This document shows positions 18,591 to 26,391 of a DNA stretch of 64,000 nt, one piece after another. The notes beneath the pieces were generated by a model. It saw only the letters and a program-made list of their open reading frames with translations, was not told where the DNA came from and made no database searches. Numbering within the stretch: position 1 is the first letter of the stretch; every line of letters begins with the position of its first letter. The translations under genes and the position numbers were made by a program. The DNA is from Armatimonadota bacterium (lineage in GTDB: Bacteria; Armatimonadota; Chthonomonadetes; Chthonomonadales; CAJBBX01): the NCBI GenBank assembly GCA_026392115.1, contig JAPLCQ010000155.1, positions 62,001 through 126,000 of the forward strand, read 5' to 3'.

Positions 18591-20162
18591 ATGAGCTTTC
18601 TTCTAAATGCCCAGGGCCTGTCCAAGTCCTTCGGGACGCGCTCCCTGTTCCGCAACATCAGCCTGAGCGTCCGCGAGCGTGAGCGGATTGGGCTCATCGG
18701 CGCCAACGGCATCGGCAAGTCGACGCTCTTGCGCATCATCGCGGGTCTGGAGACAGCCGACGCCGGCACTATCGGCGCCCGCCGCGGCCTGCGCGTGGCC
18801 TATGTGCCGCAATCTGACGATCTGCCGCCGCATGAGACGCTGCGGTCTCTGATCATCGCCGCGATGCCCGGCGCTACGGGCCCCTCGGAGGCGCGCGCCA
18901 TGGAGGCGGGGCCCGTAGCGGCGCGGTTAGGGCTCGACGCCCTGGACCAACCCGTGGCCTCGCTCTCGGCCGGGGTCCGCAAGCGCGCCTCCATCGCGCT
19001 GGCCCTGATCTCCGAACCGGATCTGGTGCTGCTCGATGAGCCGACGAACCACCTCGACCTGGATGGCGTCCTCTGGCTGGAGCGGCAGATCGCTTCGCTG
19101 GCGAGCGCGTCGATCTCGGTGACCAACGACCGCTACTTCCTGGAGAAGGCAGCCACGCGCATCGTGGAGTTGGATCGCGCCTACCCGGACGGCCACCTGA
19201 GCGTCAACGGCTCCTACAGCGCCTTCCTGACCGAGCGTGAGGCCCGGTTGGCCGCGCAGCAGCAGCAGGAGGAGTCCATGGCGATCCGTGCGAGGCGCGA
19301 GATCGAGTGGCTCCGCAGCACGCCTCAGGCTAGGACGACCAAGGCCGCCCACCGGATTGAGGACGCCCACAAGCTGATCAACGACCTGGCCGACCTCCGA
19401 GACCGGAACCGGGCCTCCGACACCGCGGGCATCGACTTCGCGGCGACGGGGAGGCGGTCCCGCGAACTGGTGACGCTGACCGACGCCGTCCTGAAGGCCG
19501 ATGACGCCGTCATCGTGTCGGGCCTCAACCTATCGCTGGCGCCGGGCCAGAAGCTGGGCATCGTGGGACCGATCGCCAGTGGCAAGTCCTACCTCGCCAA
19601 GGCCATCGCCCAGGAGGCGCCCCTCACCTCGGGTGTCAGCCGAGCCGCAGCAGGCCTGGCCGTTGCGTATGTCGAGCAGGAACGGCCGCTGCAGGACCCC
19701 AGGCAGTCCCTGCGCGAGGCGCTCTCGCCGAATGGCGACACGGTGGTCTACCAGGGCAGGCCGATGCATGTGGCGGCCTGGGCGAAGCGGTTTCTGTTTG
19801 ACAGGGCTGAGTTGGAACGGCCCGTGGGTACGCTCTCCGGTGGCGAGAGGGCGCGCCTCTCGCTGGCCCAACAGATGGTTCGCGCCTGCGACTTGCTGGT
19901 GCTCGACGAACCGACCACCGACCTGGACATCGCCACGCTGGACGTGTTGGAGGAGAGCCTGCTCGAGTTTCCCGGCGCGGTGGTCATCGTGACGCAGGAC
20001 CGCTATCTGCTTGACAGCGCGTGTACTCTCATCCTTGCGCTCGACGGTCGAGGTGGCCACGCATTCCTGGCCGACACCGCCCAGTGGTCTGCATGGCGCG
20101 GTCAGGAAGCGGCGCCGGTCGTGTCGGCTTCGGCGCCGTCGGCTCCCAAGCCTGCTCGGTAG
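18591..20162 (+). CDS. ABC-F family ATPase (Uup-like), truncated by in-frame TAG
   Basis: This soluble protein has two ABC ATPase domains. Domain 1 has Walker A GANGIGKST, signature LSAGVRKR and Walker B LVLLDEPTNHLD. Domain 2 has Walker A GPIASGKS, signature LSGGERAR and Walker B LLVLDEPTTDLD. ABC-F proteins act on the ribosome. Two oddities stand out. The switch histidine is Asn179 in domain 1 (VTNDRYFLE) and Gln469 in domain 2 (VTQDRYLLD). Translation stops at TAG 20160-20162, although the usual C-terminal coiled coil continues in the same frame to 20405. I chose ATG 18591; a GTG at 18579 lies closer to the GGGAGG at 18570. Confidence 0.85.
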   Translation: MSFLLNAQGLSKSFGTRSLFRNISLSVRERERIGLIGANGIGKSTLLRIIAGLETADAGTIGARRGLRVAYVPQSDDLPPHETLRSLIIAAMPGATGPSEARAMEAGPVAARLGLDALDQPVASLSAGVRKRASIALALISEPDLVLLDEPTNHLDLDGVLWLERQIASLASASISVTNDRYFLEKAATRIVELDRAYPDGHLSVNGSYSAFLTEREARLAAQQQQEESMAIRARREIEWLRSTPQARTTKAAHRIEDAHKLINDLADLRDRNRASDTAGIDFAATGRRSRELVTLTDAVLKADDAVIVSGLNLSLAPGQKLGIVGPIASGKSYLAKAIAQEAPLTSGVSRAAAGLAVAYVEQERPLQDPRQSLREALSPNGDTVVYQGRPMHVAAWAKRFLFDRAELERPVGTLSGGERARLSLAQQMVRACDLLVLDEPTTDLDIATLDVLEESLLEFPGAVVIVTQDRYLLDSACTLILALDGRGGHAFLADTAQWSAWRGQEAAPVVSASAPSAPKPAR

Positions 20163-20405
20163 CCCCGCCTCACACCCGGCGAGCGCCGGGAGTTGCAGAC
20201 CATCGAGCAGGACATCAGCGACGTTGAGGAGCAGATTCAGGCGCGGGAACGGGACATGGAGCGGCCGGAGGTGGCGACGGATGCAAGCAAGCTACAGCAT
20301 ATCTGGGAGGAGCTTCCCCGGCTTAAGGAGCGCTTGGCCGCGCTCTACGACCGGTGGCAGGAACTGGAGGATCGCAAGCAGGCGGCCGGCAAGCCTCGCG
20401 AGTAG
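20163..20405 (+). pseudogene. Severed C-terminal coiled-coil domain of the ABC-F gene
   Basis: These 80 codons follow the ABC-F TAG without a frame change. They encode a charged coiled coil (LTPGERRELQTIEQDISDVE... RLAALYDRWQELEDRK), which corresponds to the ABC-F C-terminal domain that normally follows an AAPKK-type linker. Replacing TAG by a lysine codon (AAG) would restore a family-typical protein. A TTG at 20193 could restart translation but has no ribosome-binding site. Either this is a nonsense-split gene, a sequence error, or a site of readthrough. Confidence 0.7.
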
Positions 20406-21861
20406 GTTCGCTCCGGCGCTTGCCCTGCTTGTCCTGGCCGCCGTCGGCTGTGCCGGACAGGCTACCACCAGGCCGTTCCTCTCCCCGGCCTTCGAGGATC
20501 ACGCCGTCCTACAGCGTGACGTCCCCGTACCGGTATGGGGTTGGCACACGCCCGGCGCAACGGTCAAAGTCACCTTGGGCGCCGTCACCGCGCAGGGCGT
20601 GACCGGCGCGGACGGAAAGTGGATGGTCATGCTCCCGCCGCAATCCGCCGGCGGCCCGCTGATGCTCAAGGTCCAGGCAACGGACCGCGAGACGGAGCGT
20701 CGCGACATCCTGATGGGCGACGTCTGGCTCTTTTCAGGCCAGTCGAACATGGCCATGGGCGTGTTGCTTGCCGCCGACGGCCAGGCCGAGGCCGCAAAGG
20801 CGGCCAATCCCGCGATCCGGCTCTTCATGGCGCCCAATGCGATTGCTGCCGCGCCCAGTTCGCAAGTCGAGGGCTACTGGCGCCTCTGCAGTCCGGCGGC
20901 CGTCGGCTCCTCCACGGTGGGCTGGGGCGGCTTCTCGGCGGTGGCCTACTACATGGGTAGGCGCCTATACGAGGAACTGAAGGTGCCCATAGGCCTGATG
21001 CAGGTGGCCTGGATGGGTACGAAGATCTGTAGCTGGACCAGCCAAGAGGCAACAAGAAAGGCGGGTCTCGCGGTCGCTCCCGGCCTACTGCCGGAGTTCG
21101 AGGTGATTCCGGCGCTGACCGACCCGCGGATGAACCTGCCGTCCGCAGCATTCAACGGGATGCTTGCTCCGCTAATCCCAATGGCGATCAAGGGGATCGC
21201 TTGGTACCAGGGCGAATCCGACACATCGATCGGTCTCGGTTACGAGAGGTGGCTGGTGGCCATGGTGACCGATTGGCGTGCACGTTGGGGCCGACCGGAC
21301 CTGCCGTTCCTCGTGGTGCAGATCCACAGCCATGGCGAGCCGTCGGTGGAGCCGCTGGACAACAAGCTCTCCGAACTGCGCGAGGCCCAGGCCAACGCCG
21401 TTGCTCGACTGGGGCATTGCGGAATGGTGGTCACCACTGACATCGGCGACCGCAAGAACATCCATCCAAAGAACAAGGCCGAAGTGGGCCGACGGCTGGC
21501 GCTGCAGGCCCTCAGCCTGGTCTACGGCAGAGTAACGCAGGCTACCGGGCCAAGGCTTCTCCGTTGGGCTACCGAGGGCGGGGTGGTCCGTTTCGCCTTT
21601 GATCCTGCCACGGGCCCGCTGAAGGCCTCTGAGTTGCCCTTGCGCGGCTTTCAGATCGCCGGAGCAGACCGGCGCTTCGTCTGGGCGCAGGCTGTATTGG
21701 AGAGCGAGACCGTGGTGGCGGTGCGCTCGTCGTCTGTCGCCGACCCCAAGGCCGTCCGCTATGCCTGGAGCGCCTTCCCGGGGGCCACGCTGACGAACGC
21801 CGCGGGCCTCCCCTGCGCGCCGTTCCGCACGGACGCCTGGCCGGTCCTGACCTCGCCATAA
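20281..21861 (+). CDS. Sialate O-acetylesterase-like SGNH esterase, start uncertain
   Basis: The mature part matches sialate O-acetylesterases (SASA domain). It has GDVWLFSGQSNM with the nucleophilic Ser, AWYQGESD, and DIGDRKNIHPKNKAEVG with the catalytic Asp/His. A hydrophobic segment ending LLVLAAVGC looks like a signal or lipoprotein leader, placing the enzyme outside the membrane, where it removes acetyl groups from carbohydrates. The start is unclear. The only standard codon before the leader is ATG 20281, which gives an oddly long arginine-rich N-region. An ATC at 20371, next to GGAGG, would give an ideal leader. The 5' end overlaps the ABC-F coiled-coil remnant. Confidence 0.8.
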   Translation: MQASYSISGRSFPGLRSAWPRSTTGGRNWRIASRRPASLASRFAPALALLVLAAVGCAGQATTRPFLSPAFEDHAVLQRDVPVPVWGWHTPGATVKVTLGAVTAQGVTGADGKWMVMLPPQSAGGPLMLKVQATDRETERRDILMGDVWLFSGQSNMAMGVLLAADGQAEAAKAANPAIRLFMAPNAIAAAPSSQVEGYWRLCSPAAVGSSTVGWGGFSAVAYYMGRRLYEELKVPIGLMQVAWMGTKICSWTSQEATRKAGLAVAPGLLPEFEVIPALTDPRMNLPSAAFNGMLAPLIPMAIKGIAWYQGESDTSIGLGYERWLVAMVTDWRARWGRPDLPFLVVQIHSHGEPSVEPLDNKLSELREAQANAVARLGHCGMVVTTDIGDRKNIHPKNKAEVGRRLALQALSLVYGRVTQATGPRLLRWATEGGVVRFAFDPATGPLKASELPLRGFQIAGADRRFVWAQAVLESETVVAVRSSSVADPKAVRYAWSAFPGATLTNAAGLPCAPFRTDAWPVLTSP

Positions 21862-21906
21862 GGGCATTCGGGAAGGCTTGGCTTCCGACCGTGCGGCAAC
21901 GCTCGT

Positions 21907-22248
21907 TCAGCAACCGGCGCTGTTCACGGCCTCCAGCAACGCCTCCAGCAAGCCGGGCAAGTCGTGACGAACCGTGCTCCACACGATGCCCATGTCCACG
22001 CCGTCGTACATGCGCATGACCTGGTTCCGTATGCCGATCATCTGTCGCCACGGTACGTCCCGTAACGCGACGCGCGTCTCCTCCTATACCCGTCGCGCCG
22101 CTTCGCCGATGATCTCCAGCCGCCGGATGACCGCGTCCTGCAACCGCACATCGGACTCGAAGTCGGCCGGACGGCTGTCGTCCGTGTACGATATCGCAAG
22201 TCGTGCCGACTCCACGATGTCATGCAGGTATGCCGGATCACGCCGCAT
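21907..22248 (-). pseudogene. HepT-like HEPN toxin remnant (DUF86)
   Basis: Starting at ATG 22246-22248 on the minus strand, 113 codons match a HepT/DUF86 HEPN protein: MRRDPAYLHDIVESARLAI, then RLEIIGEAARRV, VPWRQMIGIRNQ and a DLPGLLEALLE end. Codon 55 is TAG (22084-22086), which truncates it. The HEPN ribonuclease motif R-N-x3-H reads RNQVMR (residues 74-79), so the catalytic histidine is also replaced by arginine. It would have been the toxin of an MNT-HEPN pair. With both lesions and a broken antitoxin next door, it is almost certainly inactive. Confidence 0.8.
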
Positions 22249-22530
22249 GGATCACCTGTGCGGACTCGAGAATGGCGCGCCGCCGGATGGTGTTTGAGCT
22301 TTGCTCGATGCCGCGGCGGCTGACGACATCCACGTTCCGCCCGAGCATCTGGGCCAACTCGTCCTGCATTTGAACCATGTCAAACAGCGTCGGTCTCGCG
22401 GCCGATGCAAAGCGGACCAGGAGGTCGATGTCGCTGGAAGCGCCGAGCCGAACAGCGCCAGTTCGGTGATCTGCCAGCGATCACAGAACCGGCCCAGAGC
22501 CTCGACCGGTAGGGCCAGCCCTAGTTCCAT
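22238..22530 (-). pseudogene. MntA-like minimal nucleotidyltransferase antitoxin remnant, frameshifted
   Basis: ATG 22528-22530 opens MELGLALPVEALGRFCDRW and reaches ITELALFGSA, the first half of the MNT motif. The second half, SDIDLLVRFASAARPTLFDM through QVIHAA, lies in a different frame. About 19 nt appear to be missing at roughly 22434-22443, which removes the residues between GSA and SDIDLL and shifts the frame. Such proteins AMPylate and silence the neighbouring HEPN toxin. The remnant's end overlaps the hepT start by 11 nt, the normal arrangement of the module. Confidence 0.78.
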
Positions 22531-22555
22531 CGTGTTACCTTCACCATAGTCTGGC

Positions 22556-22609
22556 CTCCGGCCCGGGTGCCGCCGCCCCGCCATCGGTGCGGCCGTGCCC
22601 GGGCCGGAG
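22556..22609. terminator. Large GC-rich hairpin downstream of the GH4 gene
   Basis: A perfect 12-bp inverted repeat (22556-22567 with 22598-22609) encloses a second 5-bp stem (22569-22573 with 22589-22593). It lies 11 nt beyond the stop codon of the minus-strand GH4 gene, so transcript termination or 3'-end protection is likely. There is no T-tract. Confidence 0.55.
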
Positions 22610-22619
22610 ACCATGCGGT

Positions 22620-24053
22620 CTACTCGCCGCCGCTGCCCTGCGAGATGAGCGTCCCGAACCGCTTGCCGATGGCCAGCGCCGGGTCCAACGGCACGTCTGC
22701 GCGGACCACATCGGCCGGCACGCTGATCGTCGGCGTGGGCTTCAGCGCCTTGCCGGCGAACTGCGGCAGCCACTGCGCCTCGGCTGCCAGCATCTCGGCC
22801 GTCATCTGGCGGACTTCCGCCAGCGTGCAGCACGCCGAGGTCAGAGGGTCCATGGCTATGGCGTTCATGGCCAGCTCAGGATCGCCGTTCAGGCCCGCCT
22901 CCACCGCCAGCGTCTGCACGGTGACGTTGCTCTGGTTGGCGGCGGCACACTGCGGCGGCAGATTGCCCACGCGCAGCGGGTGGAGCCCCTCGCGGTCCAC
23001 GTAGACCGGCACCTCGACGCAACAGCCGCGCGGCAGGTTGTCGATGTAGCCGTCGTTGCGAACGTTGCCCTGTAGCCGGAAGGGCTTGCCCGTGGCCGCG
23101 GCCTCCAGCAGGTGCGAGCAGTACTCGACGCTCCTCGGCTCCAGCAGGGGCGACTCGAACTGCAGTGGGTCGGTCTGCGTGTACTTGTCGGCCACCACCG
23201 CGGACCACTTGAAGTAGGCGCCCGACTCGCCTCCGAATGCCGGTTCGTCGCAATACAGCTCCATGGCGCGCTTGCTGCTCCGGAACCAGGGAAGGTACTC
23301 GGAAAGGTGGCCGGTACTCTCGGTCATGAAGTAGCCGAAGTGGCGCATCATCTCGATGCGGACCTTCTCGTTCACATAGTAGCCCGGCTCCTCGCAGCGC
23401 TCCTTGAAGAGCGGGTAGAGGTCCTGCCCCTCGCGCTCCAGCTTCAGGAACCAGCCCATGTGGTTGATCCCCGCGCAGAGGAAGTCGATCTCGCTCTTTG
23501 GCACGCCGACGTAGCCCGAGATCAGGTCCAGCGTCGTCTGCACGCCGTGGCAAAGGCCGATGTAGGGTACGTTGCTCACACGGCCCAGCGCGTAGCAGCA
23601 GGCGGCCATGGGGTTGGTGTAGTTCAGCAGCAGGGCGCCCGGCTTGGCCAGACGCTCCATGTCCTGCACAATGGCCGTCAGGACCGGTATGGACCGGAGG
23701 CCCCGCAGAACGCCGCCGGGTCCCAGGCTGTCGCCGATGCATTGGTCGACGCCGTACTTGAGCGGAACCTCGTAGTCCACGCGGAACGCATCGGTGCCGC
23801 CCACCTGCACCATGCAGACGACGAAGTCGGCATCACGGATGGCTTCCTGGCGATCGGTGGTGGCGTAGCAGCTCGCAGGCAGGCCATTCTCCCGGATCAT
23901 CCGGTTGACAAAGGCCTCCATGCGGCGCAGCTTCGTCTCGGTGGGGCTCATCAGGGCATAGGTGGCCCCTTGCAGCGCGGGCGTGTTCAGCATGTCGTTC
24001 ATCAGTGTCTTGGTGAAGACGATGCTTCCCGCGCCGATCATGGCGATCTTCAT
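22620..24053 (-). CDS. Glycoside hydrolase family 4 (alpha-galactosidase/galacturonidase type)
   Basis: The protein has 477 residues from ATG 24051-24053; an upstream extension of the frame runs antisense to spacer and the MBL gene and is not supported. MKIAMIGAGSIVFTKTL is the NAD-binding start of GH4. The divalent-metal ligands Cys168 (GLCHGVQ) and His198 (GINHMGW) and the NYTNPM motif are present. GH4 enzymes use NAD+ and Mn2+ in an oxidation-elimination mechanism to cleave alpha-glycosides in the cytoplasm. A melA/alpha-galactosidase or alpha-galacturonidase specificity is likely. It follows the MBL-fold gene by 85 nt on the same strand. Confidence 0.9.
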   Translation of the reverse strand: MKIAMIGAGSIVFTKTLMNDMLNTPALQGATYALMSPTETKLRRMEAFVNRMIRENGLPASCYATTDRQEAIRDADFVVCMVQVGGTDAFRVDYEVPLKYGVDQCIGDSLGPGGVLRGLRSIPVLTAIVQDMERLAKPGALLLNYTNPMAACCYALGRVSNVPYIGLCHGVQTTLDLISGYVGVPKSEIDFLCAGINHMGWFLKLEREGQDLYPLFKERCEEPGYYVNEKVRIEMMRHFGYFMTESTGHLSEYLPWFRSSKRAMELYCDEPAFGGESGAYFKWSAVVADKYTQTDPLQFESPLLEPRSVEYCSHLLEAAATGKPFRLQGNVRNDGYIDNLPRGCCVEVPVYVDREGLHPLRVGNLPPQCAAANQSNVTVQTLAVEAGLNGDPELAMNAIAMDPLTSACCTLAEVRQMTAEMLAAEAQWLPQFAGKALKPTPTISVPADVVRADVPLDPALAIGKRFGTLISQGSGGE

Positions 24054-24138
24054 GAGCGTAGCCTCCCTGGCTGGAGTGGTCGATGGATGGGTATTGCGAC
24101 ATCGGCCGCCGGATTCCTGCCGAGCGGCGCAGAGCGGA

Positions 24139-24900
24139 TCAATCGAGGTCGATGACCTGGCCGTCGTACGCCAGTTCCATGCCTTCGGGCAGCAAGGCGT
24201 TGGTCGCCGCGTGGTCGTAGGCGTGCGAGAGATGCGTGAAGAGCGTCCGCTCCGCGCCCAGGGCGGTTGCGATGGGTACGGCCTGCTCCAGCCCGAAGTG
24301 GGTCGAGTGGGCCAGCGGCCGCACGGCATCCAGCACGAGCAGCCGCAGTCCTTGCAGCATCGCCATGCTGTCCGGCGGGATGTGGTTCACGTCCGTGACG
24401 TAGGCGATGTCGCCGATCCGATAGGCCAGGATCGGCAAGGAGCCGTGGAGGACCGGGACCGGCGTCACGTCCATGCCGCAGATGCGGGCCGGGCCGTCGA
24501 GTAGCTCCAGATCAAGGCGCGGCTTGCCGCCGCCCATCTGGGTCTCCACGAAGGCGTACTGGAAGATGCGGCGGATGTCGTGCAGCGACTCCTGCGAACC
24601 ATAGATGGGAAGGCTCCTGCCGGCGAGGTCGTTGAACCTCCTGAGGTCGTCCAGCCCCATGATATGGTCCGCATGGGTGTGGGTGACCAGCACCGCATCG
24701 AGCCGGGCGAGGCCAACTGCAAGGGCCTGCAGCCGCAGTTCCGGCGTGGTGTCGATCAGCAGGGTCTCGGAGCCGTTGGTGATGCAGGCAGAGGGCCGTA
24801 GCCGCCGGTTCCGCGGGTCCGTGGACGTACAGACGGGGCAGTGACAGCCGATCATGGGCACGCCGTGCGACGTGCCGGAACCCAGAATGGTCATGCGCAT
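24139..24900 (-). CDS. MBL-fold metallohydrolase (PhnP/RNase Z-like)
   Basis: The protein has 253 residues from ATG 24898-24900. It begins MRMTILGSGTSHGVPMIGC, characteristic of PhnP-type metallo-beta-lactamase-fold proteins, followed by CHCPVC. The metal motif HTHADH is intact, with downstream His and Asp ligands (VTDVNHIPP, FTHLSHAYDH). PhnP relatives cleave cyclic phosphodiesters such as phosphoribosyl 1,2-cyclic phosphate. No other phn genes are nearby, so a general phosphodiesterase role is as likely. It is divergent from rarA with only 55 nt between the starts. Confidence 0.85.
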   Translation of the reverse strand: MRMTILGSGTSHGVPMIGCHCPVCTSTDPRNRRLRPSACITNGSETLLIDTTPELRLQALAVGLARLDAVLVTHTHADHIMGLDDLRRFNDLAGRSLPIYGSQESLHDIRRIFQYAFVETQMGGGKPRLDLELLDGPARICGMDVTPVPVLHGSLPILAYRIGDIAYVTDVNHIPPDSMAMLQGLRLLVLDAVRPLAHSTHFGLEQAVPIATALGAERTLFTHLSHAYDHAATNALLPEGMELAYDGQVIDLD

Positions 24901-24942
24901 GGTGGGCTGGATTCTACCCGTGCCGGTGCAGGCGGGGTGTGC

Positions 24943-24948
24943 TATAGT
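24943..24948 (+). promoter_or_regulatory. Probable rarA -10 box (TATAGT)
   Basis: TATAGT stands 8 nt before the rarA ATG in the 55-nt divergent spacer, so the transcript would be leaderless or nearly so. The -35 region is poor. Confidence 0.4.
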
Positions 24949-24955
24949 ACGCCCC

Positions 24956-26326
24956 ATGGGCGCCAAACAGCATGAGGATGGGGGTCTCTTCGGCGACGAA
25001 TTGCCGGCGGCGGCGGCGGAGCGCCCCGGCGCGGGGCCCGATGCGCCGTTGGCCGCACGCATGCGGCCTCGGACGCTGGCCGAGTTCGTGGGGCAGCAGG
25101 AGATCGTGGGCGCCGGAACGGGCCTGCGGCACGCCATCGAGGGCGACCGCCTCTCCTCCATCATCCTGTGGGGACCGCCGGGCTGCGGGAAGTCGACCCT
25201 CGCGGGCATCGTGGCCAACGGCACCCGGTCGGCGTTCGAGCCCTTCTCGGCGGTCACGTCGGGCGTGCCCGAGTTACGGCAGGTGATCGCACGCGCCCGC
25301 GATCGGCGCAGGCGGCTGGGCCAGCGCACGATCCTCTTCATCGATGAGATCCACCGCTGGAACCGCGCACAGCAAGACGCCCTCCTGCCGCACGTCGAGG
25401 AGGGTGTGATCGTGATGGTGGGGGCCACCACGGAGAACCCCTACTTCTCGGTGAACGGCCCGCTCATCAGCCGATCGCGTCTCTACCGTTTGAGTCCGCT
25501 GGACGAGGCCGGCATCCGGTCGATCATCCTGAACGCCCTTTCCGACTGCGAGCGCGGCCTCGGCGCTTCCGGGATCGAGGTGGATGAGGACGCGCTGGAC
25601 CACATCGTGCGCGCAGCGGGCGGCGATGCCCGCACAGGGCTGAATTCGCTGGAGGCGGCCGCGGGTCTCGTCCGCGAAGCTGAGCCGGGGGCGCGGCGCA
25701 TCACGCTGGCCGCCGCCGAGGAGGCCGTGCAGCGTCGCGCCATCGCCTACGACGCAACGGGCGACGAGCACTACGACACGATCTCGGCCTTCATCAAGTC
25801 GGTGCGCGGCTCTGATCCCGACGCGGCGGTCTACTGGCTGGCCAAGATGCTCATGGCGGGCGAGGATCCGCGCTTTATCGCACGGCGGCTGGTGATCCTG
25901 GCCTCCGAGGACGTGGGTAATGCCGACCCCATGGCGCTACTGCTGGCTTCGGCCGCGGCCCAGTCGGTCCAGATGATCGGCATGCCGGAGGCGCAGCTCA
26001 CGCTGGCCCAGGCCACGACCTACCTGGCGTCGGCGGCCAAGAGCAACGCGTCCATGGTTGCCCTGACGCGCGCCATGGAGGACATCAAGGGCCGCGGCGC
26101 CGCGCAGGCCCCACTACACCTGCGCAATGCCCCGCACTCCGGGCTGGAGCAGTTCGGCCACGGGCAGGGCTATCTCTACCCGCACGACCACCCCGGCGGC
26201 TGGGTGGCGCAGGATTATCTGCCCGCCGATGCGCGGTCGCAACCCTACTATGAGCCCAAGGGGATCGGCTACGAGGCCAAGATCAGGGCTCGCCTGGCGG
26301 CCCGACGGCCCGACGGCGAGGGGTAG
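24956..26326 (+). CDS. rarA: Replication-associated recombination protein RarA (MgsA) AAA ATPase
   Basis: The protein has 456 residues from ATG 24956; the frame is open for 34 codons further upstream, across the divergent spacer and into the MBL gene, without support. It has the sequence ARMRPRTLAEFVGQQ, Walker A GPPGCGKST, Walker B LFIDEIHRWNRAQQDALLP and the sensor-like GATTENPYF. The C-terminal domain (DEHYDTISAFIKSVRGSDPDAA, RFIARRLVILASEDVG) is the MgsA tetramerisation region. RarA acts at stalled replication forks. The length and all motifs are typical. A 3' hairpin at 26341-26366 lies between it and the convergent lyase gene. Confidence 0.95.
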   Translation: MGAKQHEDGGLFGDELPAAAAERPGAGPDAPLAARMRPRTLAEFVGQQEIVGAGTGLRHAIEGDRLSSIILWGPPGCGKSTLAGIVANGTRSAFEPFSAVTSGVPELRQVIARARDRRRRLGQRTILFIDEIHRWNRAQQDALLPHVEEGVIVMVGATTENPYFSVNGPLISRSRLYRLSPLDEAGIRSIILNALSDCERGLGASGIEVDEDALDHIVRAAGGDARTGLNSLEAAAGLVREAEPGARRITLAAAEEAVQRRAIAYDATGDEHYDTISAFIKSVRGSDPDAAVYWLAKMLMAGEDPRFIARRLVILASEDVGNADPMALLLASAAAQSVQMIGMPEAQLTLAQATTYLASAAKSNASMVALTRAMEDIKGRGAAQAPLHLRNAPHSGLEQFGHGQGYLYPHDHPGGWVAQDYLPADARSQPYYEPKGIGYEAKIRARLAARRPDGEG

Positions 26327-26340
26327 CCGGCCAAGACAAA

Positions 26341-26366
26341 GGGCCCACGGGTGATCCCACGGGCCC
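26341..26366 (-). terminator. Rho-independent terminator of the lyase operon
   Basis: A GGGCCC...GGGCCC hairpin (26341-26346 with 26361-26366) has an inner GGG/CCC stem and a TGAT loop. Read on the minus strand it is followed by TTTGTCTT, so it fits termination of the minus-strand tyrosine-phenol-lyase-like gene. Confidence 0.65.
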
Positions 26367-26391
26367 GGATGCCGGAGGCGGATCGCCGAGG

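Noticed and set aside
20193-20405. Independent 70-residue gene from TTG 20193
   Set aside because: It is in the same frame as the ABC-F gene and encodes that family's C-terminal coil, so it is treated as the severed 3' part.
21974-22297. Plus-strand open frame of 107 codons over the toxin-antitoxin remnant
   Set aside because: The minus strand carries clear DUF86 and MNT homology; the plus frame shows none.
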